Shown: positions 28,586 to 36,974 of the stretch, piece by piece
Position numbering within the stretch: position 1 is the stretch's first letter
Layout: every line of letters begins with the position of its first letter
DNA from: Candidatus Sumerlaeia bacterium
Lineage (GTDB): Bacteria > Sumerlaeota > Sumerlaeia > SLMS01 > JAHLLQ01
Reading direction: 5' to 3'
Length of the DNA stretch: 58,635 nt
Assembly (NCBI GenBank): GCA_019634695.1
Contig: JAHCAW010000023.1
Coordinates: forward strand, 1-58,635
The notes under the pieces: generated by a model
Database searches by the model: none
What the model saw: the letters and a program-made list of their open reading frames with translations, nothing else
Told to the model about the DNA's origin: nothing
Program-made: the position numbers and the translations under genes

Positions 28586-30283
28586 TCAGGGAGTGGTTGG
28601 GGTCAGGGTGAGTCCGCCGGCGACGCCGTCGCGTCGGCGATCCGCCGCACCGGTGAGCATGCCGGTGGCGGGATCGCGTTGAACGGCATGGACTCCGCCG
28701 AAGAAGAGGTCGAAGTCGCGATAGACGCGCACCTGATGACCTCGCGCACGCAGCTCCTCGATCGCCGCAGCGTCATGGCGCCCCTCGAGGGCGACCTGCG
28801 GCAGCGTCTCGCGCGCGGAAAGGCGCGGGGCGTCCAGCGCCTCGAGCAGCGGCATGTTGTAGTCCAGAACGTTGACGAGCATCTGGAAGACGGTGGTCAG
28901 GATACGGTACTCGCCGGGCGACCCGATGGCGAGCACGAGTTCGCCATCGCGCAGCACGATCGTGGGGCTCTGCGTGGAGTTCATGCGCTTGCCCGGCTGC
29001 AGGTTGTTGGGCGAGTTGCGCCGGGTGGAGAAGTTCTTCAACTGGTCGTTCAGCACGATGCCCGTGCCGGAAACCATGACACCGCAGCCGAAGAAGGCGC
29101 CGAGCGTCTGGGTCAGCGAGACGGCGTTGCCCTGCGCATCGACGACCGTCAGGTGCGTTGTGCTGCCGTTGGGATCGTGCAGGCCATCGAGCGGGCCGGG
29201 GGTGACGGTTGCGGTGGCCTGCTGGATGTTGAGTTCCTGCACGCGGCGGCGGGCGTAGGCATCCGACAGGAGCCCGCGCGTGGGAACGGAGACGAAGCGC
29301 GGGTCGCCGCAGACGGCGGTACGGTCTGCCGAAGAGGCCTTCATGGCCTCGATGAGCAGGTGCAGGTTTGCGGGCGATTGGGGCGGGGCCGTCGTGTCGA
29401 ATGGCAGGTGCTTGAGGAGTTGCAGCGACTCGAGCACGGCGATGCCGCCGAACGGCGGGGGAGCGCTGAAGACCGTGTAGCCGCGATAGTCGATGACGAG
29501 CGGATCGGCGCGCTCGACGGTGTAGGACCGCAGGTCGTCGAGCGTGATAAGGCTGTTGTGCTGGCCGGCGAAGGCGGCAATGCGCTGGCCGAGTTCGCCG
29601 CCGTAGAAGGCCGCGGGGCCGTGCTCGGCGATCAGGCGCAGGGATTCGGCGAGGGCCGGATTGCGCAGCGTCTGGCCGGTGTCGGGCGGCAGGTCGTCGA
29701 TGAGATAGGTGGCCGCGAGATCCGGATTGTCGGCCAGCGTGTTGTACATGTCGGTCAGGACCGTGGCCAGGGTGCGGCCGACGGTGAAGCCCTCGGACGC
29801 GTAGCGGATCGCGGGCTCCATGACGGTGGCGAGCGGAAGCAGGCCGTAGTCCTCGTGCATCGCACAGGTGCCGGCAACCATGCCCGGGACGGCGGCGGCG
29901 CGCGCGGTCTTCAGCCACTCGTTGCGACGGGCGTAATCGACGGTGCTGGTGTTGGCCGTCAGCGGCGCGGCGCAGCGATAGTTGTAGGCGCGGACCTTGC
30001 CGTCGGTGACCGAATAGACCAAGGCACCGCCGTCGCCGCCGATCGAGGAACCGAAGGGCTCGACAACAGTGACGGCAAAGGCCACCGCGGCGGCCGCGTC
30101 CACGGCATTGCCGCCCTTGGCGAGAATCTCAAGCCCGGCCTGCACGGCAAGCGGATGCGCCGCGGCAACCATCCCATGGCGCGCCGTGTCCGTCTGGGCG
30201 GACGGAATGGGTGGCTGGGCGATGGCAAGGCCGCCACCTGTCAACCACACCGCGACAGTCGCCCGTCGCATCAATGTCCTCAT
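28586..30283 (-). CDS. ggt: Gamma-glutamyltransferase (pgs-cluster copy 2)
   Basis: The protein has 565 residues. The ATG at 30283 has a GGAG Shine-Dalgarno sequence and gives an N-terminal signal (RRATVAVWLTGGGLAIAQ). Family signatures are GGNAVDAAAAVAFAV, SSIGGDGGALV and the autoprocessing site with nucleophile Thr375 (NGSTTHLTVVD). APPPFGG and SPTIVLRDGE complete the pattern. It is clearly diverged from the copy at 20203-21969, so the two are old paralogues and not a recent duplication. It should cleave gamma-glutamyl bonds outside the cytoplasm. The next gene starts 13 nt downstream. Having two copies at both ends of one pgs cluster argues for stepwise polymer degradation or for transfer of gamma-glutamyl chains to an acceptor. 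Confidence 0.92.
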   Translation of the reverse strand: MRTLMRRATVAVWLTGGGLAIAQPPIPSAQTDTARHGMVAAAHPLAVQAGLEILAKGGNAVDAAAAVAFAVTVVEPFGSSIGGDGGALVYSVTDGKVRAYNYRCAAPLTANTSTVDYARRNEWLKTARAAAVPGMVAGTCAMHEDYGLLPLATVMEPAIRYASEGFTVGRTLATVLTDMYNTLADNPDLAATYLIDDLPPDTGQTLRNPALAESLRLIAEHGPAAFYGGELGQRIAAFAGQHNSLITLDDLRSYTVERADPLVIDYRGYTVFSAPPPFGGIAVLESLQLLKHLPFDTTAPPQSPANLHLLIEAMKASSADRTAVCGDPRFVSVPTRGLLSDAYARRRVQELNIQQATATVTPGPLDGLHDPNGSTTHLTVVDAQGNAVSLTQTLGAFFGCGVMVSGTGIVLNDQLKNFSTRRNSPNNLQPGKRMNSTQSPTIVLRDGELVLAIGSPGEYRILTTVFQMLVNVLDYNMPLLEALDAPRLSARETLPQVALEGRHDAAAIEELRARGHQVRVYRDFDLFFGGVHAVQRDPATGMLTGAADRRRDGVAGGLTLTPTTP

Positions 30284-30344
30284 GCCTGGGTCTCCACGGG
30301 GCGCCGGCACGCCGACGTCCCGATGCGTGGGGTCCGCGCGACGC

Positions 30345-31052
30345 TCACTCCGACGTGGGCGCCTCGTCCTTGTCCTTGCCCGCCTTGGCCCCCACACCCG
30401 ACTCCAGCAACTTGAGCAGCGCCGCACCGACCTCCGGCTTCGTCTCGGTCACGACCAGCGGAATCTCGCGGTCCTTGGCAATGCGCGAGAAGAACCCGTC
30501 CTCGTCGCCCTCTTTCCACACGATGAAGGCACTCGAGGCGCGCATGACGAAATCGTTGAAGCCGTCGGAGAGCTCGCCGCGTCGCGGCGTGCCGCCGATG
30601 TGGACCCCGATCACCGGAATCTTCTTCTCCTTGGCCGTCTCGACCAGCGCCTTCGTGCGCTCCATCTCCTGATTGGCGTCGAGGCCGGCGGCGCCGAGGC
30701 CCTTGGTGCTGGCACCCACGCCGATGACGAGCGTGCCGACGCCTTCGAGCTTGTCCTTGGCGGCCAGCGCGTCGGTCTCGAACTTCACGCCCTGCGCGCG
30801 GCGCAGGATCGCCTCGATCAGGCGCGCGTTGTTACCCTGACCGACGTCGGTCACGAGCAGCGGTTGGGGGAAGGTGATGGCTTCCTTGACTTTCGCCTTC
30901 ACCTGCTCGGTCGTCTCGGCGACGGCCTGCTGGGCGGCGGCCGCGGCGGTGGCGGGCAACTCGGGCATCGCGGCGCGCATGTCCTGCGCCGGCAGCATGG
31001 CAGGGACGATCAGGGCCGCTGCAAGGGTCGCGCAAACAAGAGTCTTCTTCAT
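30345..31052 (-). CDS. DUF6305-like secreted protein, first gene of the poly-gamma-glutamate run
   Basis: The protein has 235 residues. The ATG at 31052 has a near-perfect AAAGGAG Shine-Dalgarno sequence 7 nt away and opens a signal peptide (MKKTLVCATLAAALIVPAML). The mature part, after an Ala/Glu-rich linker, is a Rossmann-like alpha/beta domain with VTDVGQGNNARLIEAIL, LVIGVGASTKGLGAAG, VIGVHIGGTPRRGELSDGF and an acidic C-terminus. I recall this pattern from the DUF6305 family, whose function is not known; the match is from memory. The GASTKGLGAAG glycine loop suggests a ligand-binding site. The gene stands 61 nt upstream of ggt, so the main promoter of the run probably lies in 31053-31238. 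Confidence 0.72.
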   Translation of the reverse strand: MKKTLVCATLAAALIVPAMLPAQDMRAAMPELPATAAAAAQQAVAETTEQVKAKVKEAITFPQPLLVTDVGQGNNARLIEAILRRAQGVKFETDALAAKDKLEGVGTLVIGVGASTKGLGAAGLDANQEMERTKALVETAKEKKIPVIGVHIGGTPRRGELSDGFNDFVMRASSAFIVWKEGDEDGFFSRIAKDREIPLVVTETKPEVGAALLKLLESGVGAKAGKDKDEAPTSE

Positions 31053-31238
31053 CCGGTAATCTCCTTTGTCCTCGTGATGCCGGGGGTGTGTTGCAGAACG
31101 GCCTTCGGCACCTTGTCGGCCGTGTTGCGCCCGTGGATTCCCCCGGTCAAGTCCAAACGGTCTCTGGTGTTGGGAGTGCGAGAGTGCAGTCCATCCTTGG
31201 CGTACTGCTGCCACATAAGACTTGGGCGCCGAAGCGAC

Positions 31239-34200
31239 CTACTGCACCTGCCATGCATCGCGTCGCGTGACCGGCGGCGCCTCCTGGAAGAGCGCCAGCA
31301 CCTGCCCGGCCGTCAGCGCGGCATCGTGGAGGGCGAAGCCGTCCAGAAAGGCAGGCTGGCCGCCGGGGTGCGCCATGAAGCGCGCCGGCAACAGGTCTGA
31401 CCGCGCGCCGAGGAAGATTGTTCCCTCGGGTTCGAAGGAGGCAAGCCGGTGGCTGGCGTCGGTGCCCACCGGTTGCCCATCGATGTAGATCGCGGCGCCT
31501 TGGGTGGCCGACATCGTCAGGGCGAAGAAGTGCCATGCGCCATCTCCCAGACCCAGTGGCCCGTCGAAGTTCCAACGGCGTCCGTTGCCGAGCGTGAACC
31601 GGCTGCGCACCTGGCCCGTGTCGCCGACCAGATAGATGTGGAGCGAATGGGGCAGAGTGACTTCGCCGTTCGCGCCGATCGATCCGTGGCTCACCATGTA
31701 CTGGAAGCCGGTGCCCGTCGAGGTCGCGCGGAACCAGAAGGAAAGCGAAAATTCGTAATCCGGGCCCATGTAGGGGAATTCGGGAATGGTGGCGTAGCCG
31801 GCATTGTCGAGCCGCAGCGCCATGGCGGGTCGGCCGAAGCGATCGGCGGCGGGGTTGACGGCGCCAATCGGATCGCCAGGGTCCTGACCGGTCTCGGGCG
31901 TCAGGTCGCCATCGAGCGGGAAGGAGGCCAGCAGATTGCCGCCCTCGGGTGGAGCGGGCGAGACGGCGGGGAACTCGGCGATTAGGTCGTTGTAGGTCGT
32001 GACGACAAAGTCCCAGAGGGAAGGCGGGCCGTTGCGCACGGAAGGGGCCTGCTCCATGTGCAGGAAGCGCTCCGGGAAGAGGGCGGAGGCGCTCAGGGTG
32101 CACGGGCGATGCGAGCCGTTGACGTAGCGGCCTTGCGTGTTGGTGGAACCCGACAGCGCGGGCGATTCGCCCGGCTCCTGATGGCTGACGGCGTAGCGGG
32201 AGTCGCTCTGCGCGGTCAGAATCTGGTTCATGCGCTGGGCCACGCTGCGCGACAACGAAGGGTTGGACGTTGAGGCACTGGTGCCGTTGCTCATGACGAG
32301 ATCGCTGGGGTCGCTGGTGGCTGCCATGCCGTGTACGGAGAGGCTGATCGTGTCGGTGTGGTGGCGATGAAGCTGCTCGTGGGCGGCCTGAAAGAAGGAT
32401 TCCGAATTGTGGGCCATGTCGGAGAGACGATAGGGCTCGCCGCTGGACTGGGTGCCGTCGCAGGGGGAGAGTTCGGGGCTATTGTTGCGATGGGTGCCCG
32501 ACTGCATGAAGGCCATGGAGGCGGTGCGGAAGAAGAGGTCGATGGCCTGCACGCGCGTGCCGTCGAACAGGGGATGCGGGCTCTCGGTGACGAGCTTGCG
32601 TTGCGGGGCGAGGGCGAAGGCATAGACGCCGCCCCACGCGGTATTGGCGTTCTCGCGCTCGCGCAGCACCGCGACGTCGCGACTGCGCGGCGTGTCGCGA
32701 TAGACGATCAGATCGTAATTCACCAGACCGGCCTTGTTGGCGGCGGCCTGAAAGCGGCCGCGGATGATGTCGTCGACGGCCGAGCGGAAGACGAGCAGTT
32801 CATCGGCGGTTGGCTGGCGGAACTTGTCCGTCGAGGCCGCCACCGGAATCGGGACGCCCTCGAGGTAAGCCTGCAAGTCGCCGGTGAGCGTGTTGATGGG
32901 CGTGAACGGGAAGGGCTCGATCCGTCCGGCGCCGGTCAGTGGCGTGCGATTGGGGCCGAGCTTCTGGAAGGCCGGGTTGCCGACAACGAGAAAGCCGGGA
33001 TCGGCGGGGTCGAAGGTGCGGAACTGGGGAGAGAGCCCGGTGAGTCCAACGCCTTGCTGGACGGCGCTGCCGCCGTCGATGCCGGTGATCGCCTGTGCGG
33101 CGGCGCGCTGCCACGCGACGTTCAGGGAGGTGCCGCCGTGCGAGAGGTCGATGCAGGTGCCATCGACGGTGAGTTGGGCGCCGGTGCGCATGACGATGAG
33201 ATTGCGGGCGGTACGCGGGCCTTCGCCACCGTCGCCGGCGACGATGCAATTGACCATCGAGATGCGCGAGGAGAAGTCGAGCGGCCCGGAAGCGGGGAAG
33301 GTGCCCGACTGCGTGGCGTTGGAGGCGACGGTGACGTTGCGCCAGCGCTGAAGCGCGGTGCCGGTGTAGCTGTCGAGGACGCCGGGCACGTCGGAGGTCA
33401 GAGCGTTGCGCGTGACGGCGACGTGCTCGAAGCGGTCGAACGCCCGCGCCGAGGCGGTATTGTTGCGGATGCCGTAGGAGTTGCATCCATGCACGAGGAT
33501 CGGGGCGGCGGCCGTGCCGAGCCATTCGACGATCATGTTGTTGGCGGCGCTGAACAGCACGCCACCGCCGTTCGACCAGGAGAAGACGCACCCTTCGCCA
33601 ATTTCGGCGGTGCCGTTGTCGGTGAAGACGCGCACCAGGGCGCCGGTCCCGCCGCTCGCACCGGTCAGGATTGTACGGCGCAGGACGACGCGGGAGTTCG
33701 AGTTCGTGGGCGTGCTGTTGAAGTCGAGCACATCGGCTTGATAGCGCACCGTGCCCGCGGGCGGCGGCGTGCGCCCATCGGTCGAGCAGGGTTGGTCGTT
33801 GCCCGCGTTGCCGGCGACGAGCACATCCTCGAAGGTGACCGTGTAGCCACGCCCCGCACTGTCGGTGAACTCATCGAACGTGAAGCCGCCGAACGGGGGA
33901 TCGTTGGCGTCGGGAAGGAAGACCAGCCGGCGCAGAGTCACGGCCTGGTCGGTATCCACGCGGACGGCGAAGCCATTGGGGTTCGCGGCGGCCTGGGCGC
34001 TCGAGGTGATGATGCGGGGGCGCGTGGGTCCGGTGCCCTCGATCGTGATGCCGAAGCCGTCCACGCGCAGGGCCTCGCGATAGACTTCACCATCCTCGAT
34101 CTGGACAACGTTGTTATTCACGTTGCCGTCGTCGCGCGAGCCGCCGGGCGCCAGCGAAGCAATCGCCGCCTGGATGGTTGTCTCGTCGGCGGTCTGGCTC

Positions 34201-34304
34201 GTCTTCGAGACGCGCACCGTCTGGCCGAGAGCCAGGGCAGGCCAGAGCCCCAGCATCGGGACGAGCAGTCGGAGCAGGAATGTCGGGCTCAGGCGTTGGC
34301 TCAT
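31239..34304 (-). CDS. Secreted beta-helix protein with unassigned hydrolase-like middle and LamG-like C-terminus
   Basis: The protein has 1021 residues; the ATG at 34304 gives a signal peptide (FLLRLLVPMLGLWPALALGQ). Residues about 30-480 are a right-handed beta-helix of pectate-lyase/polymorphic-repeat type (VVQIEDGEVYREALRVDGFG, ILVHGCNSYGIRNNTA). Residues about 520-800 hold a Cys/His-containing region with SPHPLFDGTRVQA, SGTHRNNSPELSPCD, SDMAHNSESFF and SLSVHGMAATSDPSDL; the His and Asp pattern suggests a metal-dependent hydrolase, but I cannot name the family. Residues about 805-1010 are a concanavalin/LamG-like sandwich (SFPLDGDLT, FSLSFWFRATSTG, AAIYIDGQPVGTD). It is probably an extracellular polysaccharide- or peptide-acting protein. 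No anchor was seen. Confidence 0.78.
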   Translation of the reverse strand: MSQRLSPTFLLRLLVPMLGLWPALALGQTVRVSKTSQTADETTIQAAIASLAPGGSRDDGNVNNNVVQIEDGEVYREALRVDGFGITIEGTGPTRPRIITSSAQAAANPNGFAVRVDTDQAVTLRRLVFLPDANDPPFGGFTFDEFTDSAGRGYTVTFEDVLVAGNAGNDQPCSTDGRTPPPAGTVRYQADVLDFNSTPTNSNSRVVLRRTILTGASGGTGALVRVFTDNGTAEIGEGCVFSWSNGGGVLFSAANNMIVEWLGTAAAPILVHGCNSYGIRNNTASARAFDRFEHVAVTRNALTSDVPGVLDSYTGTALQRWRNVTVASNATQSGTFPASGPLDFSSRISMVNCIVAGDGGEGPRTARNLIVMRTGAQLTVDGTCIDLSHGGTSLNVAWQRAAAQAITGIDGGSAVQQGVGLTGLSPQFRTFDPADPGFLVVGNPAFQKLGPNRTPLTGAGRIEPFPFTPINTLTGDLQAYLEGVPIPVAASTDKFRQPTADELLVFRSAVDDIIRGRFQAAANKAGLVNYDLIVYRDTPRSRDVAVLRERENANTAWGGVYAFALAPQRKLVTESPHPLFDGTRVQAIDLFFRTASMAFMQSGTHRNNSPELSPCDGTQSSGEPYRLSDMAHNSESFFQAAHEQLHRHHTDTISLSVHGMAATSDPSDLVMSNGTSASTSNPSLSRSVAQRMNQILTAQSDSRYAVSHQEPGESPALSGSTNTQGRYVNGSHRPCTLSASALFPERFLHMEQAPSVRNGPPSLWDFVVTTYNDLIAEFPAVSPAPPEGGNLLASFPLDGDLTPETGQDPGDPIGAVNPAADRFGRPAMALRLDNAGYATIPEFPYMGPDYEFSLSFWFRATSTGTGFQYMVSHGSIGANGEVTLPHSLHIYLVGDTGQVRSRFTLGNGRRWNFDGPLGLGDGAWHFFALTMSATQGAAIYIDGQPVGTDASHRLASFEPEGTIFLGARSDLLPARFMAHPGGQPAFLDGFALHDAALTAGQVLALFQEAPPVTRRDAWQVQ

Positions 34305-34487
34305 CGAATCACTCGGCACACTTGCAATGGGTCTACCGCCCACCGGGGAGCAGGATGCCGCAGGGTGAGCATTCCGAAAGAGGCCGCGCAAGCGCGAAAA
34401 GCCCGCCGTGTCGAGAATGCGAATCGCCCCTTGCCCGATTCGCGGCATGGGGAGTCCTTGGGAGCAGACCACCGGATGGAGGCGCTC

Positions 34488-35924
34488 ATGAAATCGGGAC
34501 GGCTGCTGGCCTGGATTGTGGCGGGATTGGCACTGACGAACGGCGCTCAGGCGGGCGACCGGCTGCTCTTCCTCACAGAGGGCGGCCTGCTCGAGAACCA
34601 CGGCGTGGTGCGGCGCCAGCACGCGCCCCGGGAGCGGGGGATCGCGTTGCGCTTCGATGCCCCATGGGAGGGTCCCGAAAGTGGCTACGCGACCGTGATC
34701 GCGGTCGAGGGTGGCTTTCGCCTCTACTATCGCGGCGGGGGAGAGAACGAAATCCCGGAGGTGACGTGCGTCGCGTTCAGCACCGACGGCGTCCAGTGGG
34801 AACGTCCCAACCTCGGGCTGTTCGAGTGGAACGGCATCGCGGAGACAAACATCATCTGGAAGCCGGAGCGTCCTTCGTATGCGGAGTCGCACAACTTCTT
34901 CCCGTTCCGCGACGACGGGGCCGGGGTGCCGGAGGATGCGCGCTGGAAGGCCGTGGCGCTGCATGTCTATCCCGCAGCCGGCGAGCGTCATAAGATGCTG
35001 GTGACATTGGCATCGCCGGACGGTTTGCAGTGGAGAGCGGCCTGACCGAGGTCGGCGATCCAGCACGGAAGCTTCGACTCGCTCAACGTCGCCTTCCGCG
35101 ATCCGTGGACCGGTGCACTGCGCTGCTACAGCCGCATCGGTTTGCACGGCGTGCGCTTCATCCAAGTGTGCGAGTCATCGGACTTCGAAACATGGACGGC
35201 ACCGGAGCCGCTGCAATTCGATCCGCTACCCGGCATCCAGTTCTATACGAACGGCATCATGCCGCTGCCAACCTTGCGGCCGCAGGACCGCGGCGCGTGG
35301 TACATCGGCATGCCAATGCGGTTTGTGCCGGAGCGCAAGGCGGCGATGGGGCGCCAGACTGACGGATTGTCCGATGCGGTGCTGATCGCCAGCCGCGATG
35401 GGCGGGCGTGGGAATTGGTCGCACGCGAGGCATGGATTCGCCCGGGTATGGATCGCGCCAGTTGGGGCAACGCGCATGGCAACCAGACGCCCGCGCATGG
35501 CATTCTGCCGACTGGCGATAAGGAATGGTCCGTCTACTGGGCGGGTCAGGACGATGCGGGAACGCTGCTGCACCATGGCACCCTGCGACCGGAGGGCTTC
35601 GTGTCGCTGGGTGCCGGTGCCGGGGGTGGTCGCGCGACGATTGGTCCGGTGGCCGCGGCCGGCGGGCGCGTATTGCTCAATGCGGCGACCTCGGCGGTGG
35701 GGAGTATTCGCGTCGGGGTGGTGGATGCGCAGGGCGTGGCGATCGAGGGCTTCGGCCTCGAGGACTGCGCGCCGATCTGGGGCGACGACCTGTTCCTGCC
35801 CGTGAGCTGGACGGGCGGCGCGGTGGTGCCGGCCGATGCCGCGACGCGCGGGCCGTTGCGGCTCGAGGTGGAGTTGATCGACGCGGATCTGTGGGCCGTG
35901 CGGTGCGACCCGGCGACGCCGTAA
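34488..35924 (+). pseudogene. GH43-like five-bladed propeller gene interrupted by an in-frame TGA
   Basis: The ATG at 34488 has a GGAGG Shine-Dalgarno sequence 5 nt upstream and opens a signal peptide (LLAWIVAGLALTNGAQA). The first 185 codons encode a propeller start (GYATVIAVEGGFRLYYRGGG, VAFSTDGVQWERPNLGL). A TGA at 35043-35045 stops the frame, but the same frame continues without further stops through HGSFDSLNVAFRDPWTGALR, GVRFIQVCESSDFETWT and on to 35924. The continuation is what intact homologues of this GH43/GH32-like secreted family carry, so the gene was one unit of about 478 codons. Cause: a point mutation, a sequencing error, or two small compensating indels around 35030-35060. The substrate would be a glycan; catalytic acids could not be assigned with confidence. 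Confidence 0.78.
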
Positions 35925-36908
35925 CTACACGACCTCGCCGAGGCGACGGTCCGGCACGAGATAGTTGCGGACGTAGTCGGCAACCGCGTCCTCGAGCGAC
36001 GTGACGGGGTTGCGATAGCCGGCGCGCCGCAGGCGGGTGATCTCCGCCTTGGTGTAGTACTGGTACTTGCCGCGCAGGGCCTCGGGCATGTCGATGTAGG
36101 TGATGGAGGGCGGCCGGCCGAGGGCCGCAAAGAGCGCGCGGGCAAGGTCGTTCCAACTGCGCGCCTCGCCGGCGCCGGCGTTGAAGAGGCCGTTGGCGTC
36201 GGGGTGCTCGAGCAGGAAGATCGTCATCTCGACGGCGTCGCGCACGTAGAGGAAGTCGCGTTGTTGTTCGCCGTCGGCGTACTCGGGGCGGTCGGACCTG
36301 AACAGGCGCATGGTGCCGGTGGCGACGATCTGCTCGAAGCCCTTGCAGACCATGCTGCGCATGTCGCCCTTGTGGGCTTCGTTCGGGCCGAAGACGTTGA
36401 AATACTTGATGCCGGCGATGTGTTCGAGCATGCCGCTGCGTGCGGCCCACAGATCGAAGGCCTGCTTCGAGAAGGCATAGCCGTTGAGCGGCCGCAGGTG
36501 TTCGATGGGCCCCTCGTCGTCGTAGCCCTGCTCGCCGTCGCCATAGGTTGCCGCGCTCGAGGCGTAGACGAGCCGAGCCCCGTGGCGGCGGGCGAAGTGC
36601 GCCACGTCCATCGTGTAGCGCGTGTTGTTCTCCATCAGGTAACCGGCGTCGCGCTCGGTCGTTGCGGAGCAGGCGCCCAGATGCGCGATCCAGCGGATCG
36701 ACTTGCCGGCCAGCGCACTGCCGTGCAGCACGTCGCGGCGGAAGGCCTCGAGGTCCATGAAACCTTCATAGGCGAGCCCGTTCAGGTTTCGCCACTTGTC
36801 GTCGGTACCGAGGTGGTCGACGATGAGGATGTCCTTGTGCCCCATCGCGTTGAGGCGATGGACGAGAGCACTGCCGATGAAGCCTGCTCCGCCGGTGACG
36901 ATGATCAT
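35925..36908 (-). CDS. hldD: ADP-L-glycero-D-manno-heptose 6-epimerase
   Basis: The protein has 327 residues, the usual length. It is a short-chain dehydrogenase-type epimerase that makes the ADP-L-glycero-D-manno-heptose used for the LPS inner core, in the cytoplasm. The N-terminal NADP site is MIIVTGGAGFIGSALV. The family's specific stretches DDKWRNLNGL and LGACSATTERD are present, as are the catalytic YxxxK (YAFSK) and KYFNVFGPNE..KGDM. The ATG at 36908 sits directly before the Rossmann motif; the longer reading upstream adds unrelated sequence. It follows the RsmB-like gene by 66 nt on the same strand. Its stop codon abuts, base to base, that of the convergent propeller gene. Its presence supports a heptose-containing LPS. 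Confidence 0.94.
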   Translation of the reverse strand: MIIVTGGAGFIGSALVHRLNAMGHKDILIVDHLGTDDKWRNLNGLAYEGFMDLEAFRRDVLHGSALAGKSIRWIAHLGACSATTERDAGYLMENNTRYTMDVAHFARRHGARLVYASSAATYGDGEQGYDDEGPIEHLRPLNGYAFSKQAFDLWAARSGMLEHIAGIKYFNVFGPNEAHKGDMRSMVCKGFEQIVATGTMRLFRSDRPEYADGEQQRDFLYVRDAVEMTIFLLEHPDANGLFNAGAGEARSWNDLARALFAALGRPPSITYIDMPEALRGKYQYYTKAEITRLRRAGYRNPVTSLEDAVADYVRNYLVPDRRLGEVV

Positions 36909-36974
36909 GGTGAGGGGCGTCCCGAGGTTGAGTGGTCCACGTGTCCTGCCCCGGTTGGGGCGGTGCAACGCCGA

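Noticed and set aside
35043..35045. TGA as a selenocysteine codon
   Set aside because: No SECIS-like hairpin is visible just downstream, and a propeller glycosidase has no reason for a selenocysteine at this position.
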